A stretch of DNA of 64,000 bases from Pseudomonas sp. PSB18 (lineage in GTDB: Bacteria; Pseudomonadota; Gammaproteobacteria; Pseudomonadales; Pseudomonadaceae). Shown here piece after piece: positions 7,665 to 15,658 of this stretch. The translations under genes were made by a program, and so were the position numbers. The notes below the pieces were generated by a model. That model saw only the letters and a program-made list of their open reading frames with translations, searched no databases and was not told the DNA's origin. Location: NCBI RefSeq assembly GCF_014596565.1, contig NZ_NOIN01000009.1, positions 124,001 through 188,000 of the forward strand. The letters are read 5' to 3'. Numbering within the stretch: position 1 is the stretch's first letter; the number at the start of each line of letters is the position of its first letter.

Positions 7665-8537
7665 TCAGCCCTCCAGGCTGTGCACCAGGCTCTCAAGTGT
7701 TGCCGTGGTTGCTTCTTCCTCAGGCATCGATGGTGTGGCAACCGTCGTGCGCATCTGCCGCGCCAGGCGGTATTCGCTGGGCGTGCAGTTGGCGTACTGC
7801 TTGAAGGCGCGGGCAAAGTAGGAGGGGTCCTTGAAACCGGCTTCGTAGCCGATGCTGGTGATGGGCATCTCGCTGTTATCGAGCAGTTCCTTGGCAAAAC
7901 TCATGCGCTTGTTCAGCACGTAGTCGGTAAAGCCCAGCCCGTTGGCCTCCTTGAACAGGCGACTGAAGCGAAACGTGGTCATGCCGCAACGTTTGGCCAG
8001 GTCACGCTGATCGATGCTGTCGCGAAAATGCTGGTCGATGTACAACTGGATGTGATTGAGGGCCTGGTGTTTCTGATGGCCGGAGGTCAGGCGGATGCTA
8101 TCCGGCAGGGTGGGGGAATGGTCGATCAGCGAGGTCTTGCCCCGGCTGCCGGTATGACGCCGCAACTCGCACAGCTGCACCACTGCTGTCAGGTAGCGCT
8201 TTCTCTCGGTGGCAGAAAGGGGCAGGACCATGTATTCCCAGACATTGGAGCGCATGGCCCAGACCGCCAGTTCTTCAGAGTGCTGCACGGTGAACATGGT
8301 GATGGGAATGGTGGGCACGGTCCGCTTGATTTCCAGCAACCGTCTCAGGCCCGCAGTGTCCGGCCGGTCGAAATGAATGCAGATCATGTCGACCTGCTCC
8401 CCGCCCGGCAATGTGGCGTTGGTGCCTAGCGTGCAATGGCAGGCTTGATCGAACTGGAGGGCGAGTTCCTTCGTGGACCGATCATGAGTCAGATCGAACC
8501 ACAACAACCTTGGCTTTCCAGTCAGATTCGACGTCAT
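7665..8537 (-). CDS. AraC-family regulator with degenerate response-regulator receiver
   Basis: The C-terminal ~110 residues carry the two AraC helix-turn-helix motifs (DLAKRCGMTTFRFSRLFKE and ITSIGYEAGFKDPSYFARAF). The N-terminal ~120 residues look like a CheY-type receiver with Asp57 and Thr83 in place, but the conserved Lys-Pro is Leu105-Pro106, so normal phosphorylation signalling is doubtful. I chose ATG 8537 (290 residues); a TTG 48 nt upstream would extend it but is less likely. It is divergent from the Tad/Flp genes, which makes it a candidate regulator of them. Confidence 0.82.
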   Translation of the reverse strand: MTSNLTGKPRLLWFDLTHDRSTKELALQFDQACHCTLGTNATLPGGEQVDMICIHFDRPDTAGLRRLLEIKRTVPTIPITMFTVQHSEELAVWAMRSNVWEYMVLPLSATERKRYLTAVVQLCELRRHTGSRGKTSLIDHSPTLPDSIRLTSGHQKHQALNHIQLYIDQHFRDSIDQRDLAKRCGMTTFRFSRLFKEANGLGFTDYVLNKRMSFAKELLDNSEMPITSIGYEAGFKDPSYFARAFKQYANCTPSEYRLARQMRTTVATPSMPEEEATTATLESLVHSLEG

Positions 8538-8681
8538 GTGCCTGCTCAGTGGTTCTTCCTGCCCTTTAGCCGGAAGTATCGTCAATGTGCTATCACCGCG
8601 CCGAATAAATTCTTATCAAAAACCACGCTTTTATCGCCATTCCGTTGCGACGGCTCCCACGGCCCCAGCGGATGACCTCGC

Positions 8682-8719
8682 GCAAAATAATCCTAGCGAT
8701 GTGCAAAATCCTCCTAACG
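8682..8719 (+). promoter_or_regulatory. Direct-repeat pair upstream of flp (candidate activator site)
   Basis: Two 17-mers beginning GCAAAAT and containing TCCTA (8682-8698 and 8703-8719) match at 14 of 17 positions. Their centres are 21 bp apart, two helical turns, as expected for a dimeric activator bound to one DNA face. They lie 85-120 bp before the first flp start. Confidence 0.5.
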
Positions 8720-8803
8720 GCTAGGCCGGCCTCCTGACTAGGGTTGCATCAGGCAGTTCGCGATGTACTGCCCTTGAAAAACAACCCCGATGAGGTGTGC
8801 GAA

Positions 8804-8998
8804 ATGACTCTTCAAACTATCAAGGCTTCGGTACTGAAGTTCGCCAAAGATGAAGATGGCCTGACCATTGTGGAATACGCCGTGGCCGGTGGGTTGATCA
8901 CGGTGTTGGTGGCCGCCGCCTTCGTTCTTCTGGGCGGCGCCGTGAATACCAAGATCCGTGCCCTGTGCCAGGCCGTCAACGGCAACGTTGCCTGCTGA
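8804..8998 (+). CDS. flp: Flp-type type IVb pilin, copy 1
   Basis: A 64-residue prepilin. The Flp processing motif is clear: cleavage after Gly19 in DEDG/LTIVEY, with Glu at +5 and Tyr at +6, followed by a hydrophobic helix. The mature pilin would be about 45 residues and ends in a CQAVNGNVAC segment with two cysteines. Start ATG 8804 has GAGGTG upstream; a longer TTG frame was rejected. It is the structural subunit of the Tad pilus encoded downstream and is closely similar to the second copy at 9154. Confidence 0.93.
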   Translation: MTLQTIKASVLKFAKDEDGLTIVEYAVAGGLITVLVAAAFVLLGGAVNTKIRALCQAVNGNVAC

Positions 8999-9153
8999 TC
9001 GCAACCACTTGCGATAGGGGGACACGGCAACTTTTACGGAATAACGCTTGCGACTCTTTTGCAGTGAGTACAACGAATCCCTCAAATGGACTTGGCGCTG
9101 TCCCCAACAACTAAGTTCATTGCCGTATTACTTCTGAATATGAGGTAAATAAA

Positions 9154-9348
9154 ATGACTCTGCACACAATCCGAACTTCGATCCATCAATTCGCCAAAGA
9201 TGAAGAAGGCCTGACCATCGTGGAATACGCGGTGGCGGGTGGCTTGATCACGGTGCTGGTGGCGGCAGCGTTCGTCCTTTTGGGCGGCGCAGTGGATACC
9301 AGGATCCGGGCGCTCTGCCAGGTCGTCAACAGCAACGTTGCCTGCTAA
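9154..9348 (+). CDS. flp: Flp-type type IVb pilin, copy 2
   Basis: A 64-residue prepilin differing from copy 1 at about 10 positions, nearly all outside the hydrophobic helix. It has the same processing site (Gly19/LTIVEY) and the same two C-terminal cysteines. GAGGT precedes ATG 9154 at ~8 nt. Head-to-tail placement 155 nt after copy 1 indicates tandem gene duplication. It could be a second major or a minor subunit. Confidence 0.93.
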   Translation: MTLHTIRTSIHQFAKDEEGLTIVEYAVAGGLITVLVAAAFVLLGGAVDTRIRALCQVVNSNVAC

Positions 9349-9374
9349 CGATAACTGCAACCAGGAGACGCGCC

Positions 9375-9905
9375 ATGTCCATGGAATTGCTGGTGTCGAC
9401 ATTCATTCTGCTGGGACTGCTGGGTGTGGCGGTGGTAAGCGATCTGCTCCGCCACCGCATCCCCAACTCACTGGTCCTTCTGGGGCTCGCCCTGGGGCTG
9501 GCCGGTCAGGTCTACACGGGCGGGATCAGCGGCTTGGGCGACAGCCTGCTGGGCCTGCTGATCTGCTTCGCGCTGTTCCTGCCGATGTACGCAGTGGGTG
9601 GCATGGCGGCCGGAGACGTCAAATTGATGACCATGGTCGGCAGCTTCCTGCCATTCCATTACGCCTTATGGGCTGCATTGTTCAGCCTGATCGCCGGCGG
9701 TGTGTGCGGATTCCTGATTGTTCTGGTCCGCGGCCAGTTGCTGCAAACCCTCGGGCGTTACTGGCTGATCGTTCGGGCCCAGTCCTACCTGGCGCCCACT
9801 TCGGACGAAGTGGCCGGCAAGCCCTTTCCTTATTCGATTGCAATCCTGATCGGCACGTTGAACAGCGTCTACTGGCAGCTGGTTGCCGGCGGCTGGGGAG
9901 GCTAG
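9375..9905 (+). CDS. tadV: Tad prepilin peptidase (TadV/CpaA/FppA type)
   Basis: This 176-residue polytopic membrane protein belongs to the A24 aspartic prepilin peptidases. The catalytic pair is Asp23 (VVSDLLRHRIPN) and Asp81 (GGMAAGDVKLM); the first Gly of the usual GxGD box is Ala78 here. It lacks the methylase domain of PilD, as is normal for Tad peptidases. It would cleave the two Flp prepilins and the TadE/F pseudopilins. It starts 26 nt after the second flp gene. Confidence 0.92.
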   Translation: MSMELLVSTFILLGLLGVAVVSDLLRHRIPNSLVLLGLALGLAGQVYTGGISGLGDSLLGLLICFALFLPMYAVGGMAAGDVKLMTMVGSFLPFHYALWAALFSLIAGGVCGFLIVLVRGQLLQTLGRYWLIVRAQSYLAPTSDEVAGKPFPYSIAILIGTLNSVYWQLVAGGWGG

Positions 9906-9907
9906 TC

Positions 9908-11236
9908 ATGCACGTCATCAACGATAGTGATGCCTACCCCAGCGAACGGGAAGCGGTACAACGCTTGGCACCCCAGCCTTGCACGATTCGCGACACCGGC
10001 CTGAGCGACAGTTTTCTCGGCGAACTGGTGTGCAAGCATCTGCATGACGCCGGTGTGCTGGACATGCCGCGGTTGGTCGAGCGCCTGGCGCTGACCGGCG
10101 CAGTGCTGGAAGAAGTCCTGGCGTTTTTGCGCAAGGATGGTCGTGTCGAGGTGCTGGGCCAGATCGGCCAGGCGAGTGTGCAGGCGTTGCGTTATGGCCT
10201 GACCGAACGCGGCCGCAGCTCTGCCCGGGACGCCTTGGCCCGCAGCGGTTATATCGGCGCGGCACCGTTCCCGGTGAGCACCTATCGCTCGCTGATCAAG
10301 ATCCAGACCATTCACCACGGTCGTATCACCGCCAACGACATGCAGCAGGCCCTGTCGGGCATGGTGCTGGGCCAGGGCATGCTCGACCAGTTGGGCGTGG
10401 CCTTGAACTCCGGGCGGGCGATCATGATTTATGGTCCGGCGGGCACCGGCAAGACCTACGTCAGCAGCCGCTTGATCCGCCTGTTCGCCGAGGCCATCTG
10501 GGTGCCCCACGCCATTGTCATCAACGAGTCGGTGATCGAGATCTACGACCCGCAGGTGCATCAGCGCCTGGATGACAACAGCCAACCGAACAATCTGATG
10601 CTCAACGAAGGCATCGACCGCCGGCTGCTGTGCTGCAAGCGCCCCATCGTCATCACCGGCGGCGAGTTGAGCATGGAGCAGTTGGATGTCCGCTACGATC
10701 CGTTCACCCGTCAATACCAGGCCGCCTTGCAACTCAAGGCCAGCAATGGCCTGTTCATCATCGACGACATGGGCCGCCAGCGCATGGCCCCGGCCGAGTT
10801 GCTCAATCGCTGGATCGTGCCCATGGAAGAGAAGCGTGACTTCATCAACCTGGGCGGCGGTCGGCATTGCGAACTGCCGTTCGACCTCGTTCTGGTGTTC
10901 TCTACCAACCTCAACCCTTTGGAGCTGGCCGACGAGGCGTTCCTGCGGCGCATTGGCTACAAGGTCCAGTTCGGTTACCTCAAGCCCGACGAATACGAAC
11001 GCATCTGGCGCCAGGAATGCGAGCGCCTGGGTGTCCCTTACGACCCGCTGTTGGTGCGTTATGTACTGCAGCGGCTGTATGCCGGCGAAGGCATGCCCCT
11101 GGTGCCTTGCCATCCGCGCGATCTGTTGAACATGGCGCTCGACCGCCAGCGTTACCTGGGCGGTTCCGGACCCCTGATGCCGCAAGAGCTGGAATGGGCC
11201 TGGCACAACTACTTCGTTCAGCTCGACTTCCTTTGA
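9908..11236 (+). CDS. AAA+ ATPase within the Tad locus
   Basis: This 442-residue protein begins at ATG 9908, 2 nt after the tadV stop; the open frame extends far upstream, but there it only overlaps tadV and flp. An N-terminal winged-helix-like region (~1-115) precedes an ATPase core with Walker A GPAGTGKT at 176-183, Walker B LFIIDDMG at ~282-289, and a sensor-like VFSTNL segment. It is distinct from the TadA secretion ATPase and is not a standard component of Tad loci I know well. Its place between tadV and rcpC suggests an assembly, remodelling or regulatory role. Confidence 0.8.
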   Translation: MHVINDSDAYPSEREAVQRLAPQPCTIRDTGLSDSFLGELVCKHLHDAGVLDMPRLVERLALTGAVLEEVLAFLRKDGRVEVLGQIGQASVQALRYGLTERGRSSARDALARSGYIGAAPFPVSTYRSLIKIQTIHHGRITANDMQQALSGMVLGQGMLDQLGVALNSGRAIMIYGPAGTGKTYVSSRLIRLFAEAIWVPHAIVINESVIEIYDPQVHQRLDDNSQPNNLMLNEGIDRRLLCCKRPIVITGGELSMEQLDVRYDPFTRQYQAALQLKASNGLFIIDDMGRQRMAPAELLNRWIVPMEEKRDFINLGGGRHCELPFDLVLVFSTNLNPLELADEAFLRRIGYKVQFGYLKPDEYERIWRQECERLGVPYDPLLVRYVLQRLYAGEGMPLVPCHPRDLLNMALDRQRYLGGSGPLMPQELEWAWHNYFVQLDFL

Positions 11237-11251
11237 TTCGGAGATACCGAC

Positions 11252-12067
11252 ATGAGCTCTCGTACGCTTCCGCTGATTGGCGTTTCCCTGGTAATGGGCC
11301 TTGGCGCTGCATGGATGGCCGACGCCTGGTTGAGTGCGCGACTCAATGCGACCCCCGATGATCACCTGCGCAGCGTGGTGGTCGCCACCGTGGAAATCCC
11401 CTTCGGGCAAATGGTCGAGGCCCAGCAGGTCACCACTGTGCGCATGCCGATGGATACGATCCCGGACGATGCCTTTGACTCCAGTGAAAAGGCCGTGGGC
11501 AAGATCGCCACGTTCGACATCCTGCGCGGCGACATCGTGCGCGGTGCGCGTCTGAGCGAGCACCTGGGTGGCAGCACCCTGGCCTCGTTGATCGCGCCCG
11601 ACAAGCGTGCCATCTCGGTCCGGGTGGACGATGTCGTCGGCGTCGGCGGATTCCTGCTGCCGGGCAACCGGGTCGATGTGCTGGCGACCAAGACCACCAG
11701 CGCCGGCAGCAACAGCGCCACGTCCCGGACCATCCTGGAAAACCTGCGGGTGCTGGCGGTGGACCAGACGGCGGGCACCGACAAGACCCAACCGGTGGTG
11801 GTGCGGGCTGTGACGCTGGAAATGACAGCGGTCGAAGCGGAGGCGCTGGTCACCGCGCAGACCGAAGGCAAGCTGCAACTGGCCCTGCGCAACCCCCTGA
11901 ACCTGGAGAAAAAAGCCGTGGCTGTCGCGCCGCCAGCGCCACCGGTCATGGCGGTCGCCGCCGCTCCGGTGCCACGGCCCGTCGTGCAACGCATCGCCAA
12001 GGTGCAGGGCAGCGCAGAGGTGACGGTGATCCGGGGCATTGAAAGCAAGGTGATCAACCTTCGCTGA
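11252..12067 (+). CDS. rcpC: Tad pilus assembly protein RcpC/CpaB
   Basis: A 271-residue periplasmic protein with an N-terminal signal-anchor (residues ~5-25) and an SAF-type domain (~40-100), matching the CpaB/RcpC family. The region VDDVVGVGGFLLPGNRVDVL (~122-141) is the family core. A Pro/Ala-rich linker lies near residue 225. GGAG precedes the start. RcpC is thought to link the RcpA secretin to the inner-membrane machinery; it is encoded here apart from rcpA. Confidence 0.9.
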   Translation: MSSRTLPLIGVSLVMGLGAAWMADAWLSARLNATPDDHLRSVVVATVEIPFGQMVEAQQVTTVRMPMDTIPDDAFDSSEKAVGKIATFDILRGDIVRGARLSEHLGGSTLASLIAPDKRAISVRVDDVVGVGGFLLPGNRVDVLATKTTSAGSNSATSRTILENLRVLAVDQTAGTDKTQPVVVRAVTLEMTAVEAEALVTAQTEGKLQLALRNPLNLEKKAVAVAPPAPPVMAVAAAPVPRPVVQRIAKVQGSAEVTVIRGIESKVINLR

Positions 12068-12130
12068 GCGGCGCGAAAACAGCCTGGTTTTCAGGCGATG
12101 GCGATCCTCAATGCAGTCAACGAGGGCGTG

Positions 12131-13450
12131 ATGATGAATTCCGATATCGGAGGACGCCAGGGAGGGGCAGTGAGTGTATTGATGGTGATCGCGTTGGTGG
12201 CGATCTCCATGATGGCAGCGTTGGCCCTGGACGGCGGCCACATGCTGCTCAACAAGACGCGTTTGCAGAGCGCGGTGGATGCCGCAGCCTTGAGCGGGGC
12301 CAAGACCCTGAGCCAGGTCATCGGCGGCCTCAATATGGCCAGCACGACTCGCGCGGCAGCCCTGGACACGCTGAACAAAAACGCCCAGGCATCGGGCAAC
12401 ACCGAACTGGCCACCGCCGTGGCCGGCAACCCGGGGGCGTTTGCTGTGGTAGAGCTGGCCAGCAGCGTCTATGGCCCGTTCTCTTACCCTGGTCCTGCCG
12501 ATGCCAAGTACGTGCGGGTGTCGGTATCGAGTTATCAACTGAACGGTTTTTTCTGGAGTTTCGTCCAGACCATGGGCACCGCCGGCCTGGGCAGCAAGAG
12601 AGTGGCAGCCATTGCCACTGCCGGCCCCAGCCCGACCTCGCCTTGTGATCTGGCGCCCTTGATGGTGTGCGGTGATCCCGGCCAATACAACCCGGCTGCC
12701 GGCAATTTCTGGGGGTACCGGTTTGGTGACCTGGAAGTCTTGAAGACAGCGGCGGGCAATTCATCGCCCATCGGGCCTGGCAACTTCCAACTGCTCGATT
12801 TCGGCTCCGGCGGCAGTTCAGTCCGGGAAGACCTGGCAGGTGGCGGTTCGGTCTGTCGCAGTGTCGGCGATAACGTCCAGACCGCACCCGGCAACAAGGC
12901 CGGCCCGACCTCCCAGGGCTTGAACACCCGCTTCGGCATCTACAACGGCCCGATCAGTTCCTCCGATTACCCACCGGACCTGGTGACCTCATCGAGCACA
13001 CCGGCGATGACTTACGACAGTGCGCTTGACCAGGCGAAGTACAAGGGCAAGACGGTCACTTCGAGCAACGGCGATCTCTCGGCGGGCGGCGAGGCGATCA
13101 AGGACTACAACGACTGGCGCACCCAGGTCGCCGCCTGTGTAGGCGGGAGTGGCAGCGGTTGCCAGAGCAACGGGGTTTTCGAACGTCGGATGCTCAAGAT
13201 CGTGGTCGGCAACTGCACCGGCAAGCAGGGCGGCTCAACCTCGATTCCGGTGCTGGGGTTCGGCTGTTATTTCGTCGTGCAGCCGGTGGATGGCGGTGGT
13301 TCGGACTCCCTGGTCTTCGGCCAGTTCGTCAAGGAATGCGAAGGCGATGGCGTACCGGGCCCCACACCGTCCACCGATGCCGGCCCGCAGATCATCCAGC
13401 TCTACAAAACCTACCTCAACGGCAGTGGCAATCCGAGCACTGACTCGTAG
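12131..13450 (+). CDS. tadG: TadG-like pilus assembly protein
   Basis: About 439 residues, from ATG 12131 (or 12134), with GAGGG just upstream; the frame opens at 12098. The N-terminus has the TadE/G-type hydrophobic segment (GGAVSVLMVIALVAISMM) followed by ALDGGHMLLNKTRLQSAVDAAALSGA, as in Flp-type Tad/TadG proteins. The long C-terminal part is Gly/Ser-rich with several cysteines and presumably periplasmic. TadG-type proteins are inner-membrane-anchored assembly factors. No von Willebrand A motif is evident. Confidence 0.78.
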   Translation: MMNSDIGGRQGGAVSVLMVIALVAISMMAALALDGGHMLLNKTRLQSAVDAAALSGAKTLSQVIGGLNMASTTRAAALDTLNKNAQASGNTELATAVAGNPGAFAVVELASSVYGPFSYPGPADAKYVRVSVSSYQLNGFFWSFVQTMGTAGLGSKRVAAIATAGPSPTSPCDLAPLMVCGDPGQYNPAAGNFWGYRFGDLEVLKTAAGNSSPIGPGNFQLLDFGSGGSSVREDLAGGGSVCRSVGDNVQTAPGNKAGPTSQGLNTRFGIYNGPISSSDYPPDLVTSSSTPAMTYDSALDQAKYKGKTVTSSNGDLSAGGEAIKDYNDWRTQVAACVGGSGSGCQSNGVFERRMLKIVVGNCTGKQGGSTSIPVLGFGCYFVVQPVDGGGSDSLVFGQFVKECEGDGVPGPTPSTDAGPQIIQLYKTYLNGSGNPSTDS

Positions 13451-13458
13451 GAGGCGTC

Positions 13459-13938
13459 ATGGGACGTGTTCAATTCAAACCCCCGCAGGCCCAGCAGGGC
13501 GTGGCGCTGGTGGAGTTCACCCTGGTGCTGCCCCTGGTGCTGATGCTGTTGCTGGCCTTCGGCGAGTTCGGCCGCATGCTCTACCAGTACAACGTGTTGT
13601 TGCAGGCCAGCCGTGACGCCGATCGGTTCGTCGCCAGCCAGGCCTGGAATTCCACGTTGGGCGGTATCGCCCTGACCGCCACGCTACAGACCCAGACGAA
13701 AAACGTCGCGGTGTATGGCGTGCCCGCCCAGGTCGGTAGCCCGGTCGTGTCCGGGTTGACCACGGCCAACGTGGCGGTCGCCGCAGTGGGCACGGACCAT
13801 GTGCGCGTCACCATCACCTACACGTTCTGCCCGGTAATTGGCGCGGGCAATTGCGCCGGGTCGCTGCCGGGTTTTTTCGGTGCCGCCATGCCGCTGGGCA
13901 TTCCGCTGGTCGCAACCACTGTGATGAGGGCGCTGTGA
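13459..13938 (+). CDS. tadE: TadE-like pseudopilin
   Basis: A 159-residue protein with the TadE motif QQGVALVEFTLVLPL near residues 12-26; cleavage would follow Gly14, with Glu at +5. A hydrophobic helix and a periplasmic domain follow. GGAGG precedes the ATG. It overlaps the next pseudopilin gene by 1 nt (TGATG), so the two are probably translated in coupled fashion. Confidence 0.88.
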   Translation: MGRVQFKPPQAQQGVALVEFTLVLPLVLMLLLAFGEFGRMLYQYNVLLQASRDADRFVASQAWNSTLGGIALTATLQTQTKNVAVYGVPAQVGSPVVSGLTTANVAVAAVGTDHVRVTITYTFCPVIGAGNCAGSLPGFFGAAMPLGIPLVATTVMRAL

Positions 13939-14441
13939 TGAAGCCGATGAACCACAAACACATGCGCGGCACCTACATCGTCGAGTTTTCCTTCGTGGGC
14001 CTGCTGGTGTTCATCCTGCTGTTCGGCGTGGTGGAGATGGGCCGGCTGTACTTTACCGCCAATGCCCTGGATGAAGCCGCGCGGCGCGGTGCGCGCCTGG
14101 CGGCGGTGTGCAACATCAGCGATCCGGTGGTGTTGCGCCGGGCCATCTTCAACGCCGCGACCGACGCCGGCACCAGCCAACTGATCACCAGCCTGGCCAC
14201 CACGAACCTGGCGCTGACCTACCTGGACGTCAACGGCGCTGTGGTGGCGAACCCCGCCGACACGGTCAGTGCCAACGGCTTCCGGGCCATCCGCTATGTC
14301 CAGTTGAGCGTACAGAACTACGTGTTCAACCTGTTCATTCCCGGCTTGGGCGTGTCCATTACCTTGCCCGCCTTCAGGGCAACCTTGCCACGCGAAAGCC
14401 TTGGGCGTCATTCCGATTCCGGGGAGATCACACCATGCTGA
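13938..14441 (+). CDS. tadF: TadE/TadF-like pseudopilin
   Basis: A 167-residue protein whose N-terminus (MRGTYIVEFSFVGLL) fits the TadE/F class III signal, with cleavage after Gly11 and Glu at +5. The gene starts on the A of the preceding stop and overlaps tadZ by 7 nt. Calling it TadF rather than a second TadE rests on gene order only. Such pseudopilins are processed by TadV and are needed for Flp pilus assembly. Confidence 0.8.
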   Translation: MKPMNHKHMRGTYIVEFSFVGLLVFILLFGVVEMGRLYFTANALDEAARRGARLAAVCNISDPVVLRRAIFNAATDAGTSQLITSLATTNLALTYLDVNGAVVANPADTVSANGFRAIRYVQLSVQNYVFNLFIPGLGVSITLPAFRATLPRESLGRHSDSGEITPC

Positions 14442-15655
14442 ATACCAGAGAAACGCCGGTTCCGACCGCCACGGGCAAAGCCGGGCTGCGACTGCTGATC
14501 AGCAGTCGTGACGCCGCGTCCCTGCGCGACCTGCAATGTGTCTGCCAGCGCATGCCCTGCCTGGAAGTCAGCACGCGATTGGTAAGCAATGGGCATGTCG
14601 ATCCCCTTTACGGCCTGGAGCGCATGCCCGATCTGTTGCTGTTGCGGGTCAGCCACCTGTGGCGCGAAGAGCTGGCGGCGTTGCTGCAACGTCCACCTCA
14701 TGAACGTCCACCGATGCTGGTGTGCGGCCTGTTGGGCGATCAGGAGGCCATGCGCCTGGCCATGCAGGCCGGTGCCCGTGACGTGCTGCCCGAGCCTATC
14801 GCCGATACCGAATTGGTCGCGGCATTGAATCGCCTGGTGGCCGAGGTTCGCCTGGGCAACGGCGCCGAGGGCAAGCTGGTCGCCGTGATCGGCGCCAAGG
14901 GTGGCTCCGGCGGTACCCTGGTGGCCTGCAACTTGGCCCAACAACTGAGCGCCCGGGCGGGGAATACCCTGTTGCTGGATATGGACCTGCAGTTCGGCAG
15001 CGTGACCCATTACCTCGACGTCGCGCAGTCCCACAGCCACCTGGAAGTGCTGCAGCAGATCGACGACCTGGACAGCATCGCGCTGCGGGGTTTCTGCAGC
15101 CATTTCAGCCCGACCCTGCATGTGCTGGGCGGGCGCGCCGGCGAGTTGTGCCTGCCCCAGGACGCCCAACCGGAACAGCTCGACACCCTCCTGCAACTGG
15201 CCCGCGCCAGCTACGACTGGGTGGTGGTGGACCTGCCGCGGCAGATCGACCATCTCACCGGCTCCGTGCTGGAACAGGTGGACCGGGTGTACGTGGTGGT
15301 GCAACAGAGCGTCAGCCACCTGCGCGATGCCAGTGCCCTGGTGCGGATCCTGCGCGAAGACCTGGGTGTGCGCGGGGACCAGTTGCAGATCGTGGTCAAC
15401 CGCTATGACAAGGCGGCCGCAATCAGTCTCAAGGACATCGGCGAGGCCCTGCGCTGCACGAACCTGTCCAGATTACCCAATGACTTCAACCTGGTCAGCC
15501 AGAGTCAGAACACTGGTGTGCCGTTGGGGCTGCACGCGCCGAGGGCGGCCATCACCGTCGCCCTGCGCGATTTGACCGAAGACCTGGTCGGTCACCAGAT
15601 GAGCACAGACAAAGGCCTGTTCAAACGCGCCTTCAACCGTTTTTTCGGGGGATGA
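14435..15655 (+). CDS. tadZ: Tad polar-localisation protein TadZ/CpaE
   Basis: About 406 residues from ATG 14435; the frame continues open upstream over the pseudopilin gene, but GGGGAG 9 nt before this ATG and family length fix the start. The N-terminal ~130 residues are receiver-like, followed by a MinD/ParA-like ATPase. The deviant Walker A reads AKGGSGGT (K155 to T161) with Gly where ParA proteins have the second lysine, so ATP binding may be atypical. TadZ localises the Tad machine to a pole or site. Confidence 0.87.
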   Translation: MLNTRETPVPTATGKAGLRLLISSRDAASLRDLQCVCQRMPCLEVSTRLVSNGHVDPLYGLERMPDLLLLRVSHLWREELAALLQRPPHERPPMLVCGLLGDQEAMRLAMQAGARDVLPEPIADTELVAALNRLVAEVRLGNGAEGKLVAVIGAKGGSGGTLVACNLAQQLSARAGNTLLLDMDLQFGSVTHYLDVAQSHSHLEVLQQIDDLDSIALRGFCSHFSPTLHVLGGRAGELCLPQDAQPEQLDTLLQLARASYDWVVVDLPRQIDHLTGSVLEQVDRVYVVVQQSVSHLRDASALVRILREDLGVRGDQLQIVVNRYDKAAAISLKDIGEALRCTNLSRLPNDFNLVSQSQNTGVPLGLHAPRAAITVALRDLTEDLVGHQMSTDKGLFKRAFNRFFGG

Positions 15656-15658
15656 CCC

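Noticed and set aside
9902..12685. 927-codon minus-strand open frame
   Set aside because: It lies opposite the AAA+ gene, rcpC and tadG, whose products carry recognisable motifs and ribosome-binding sites; the shadow has a His/Gln/Arg-rich composition typical of antisense frames.
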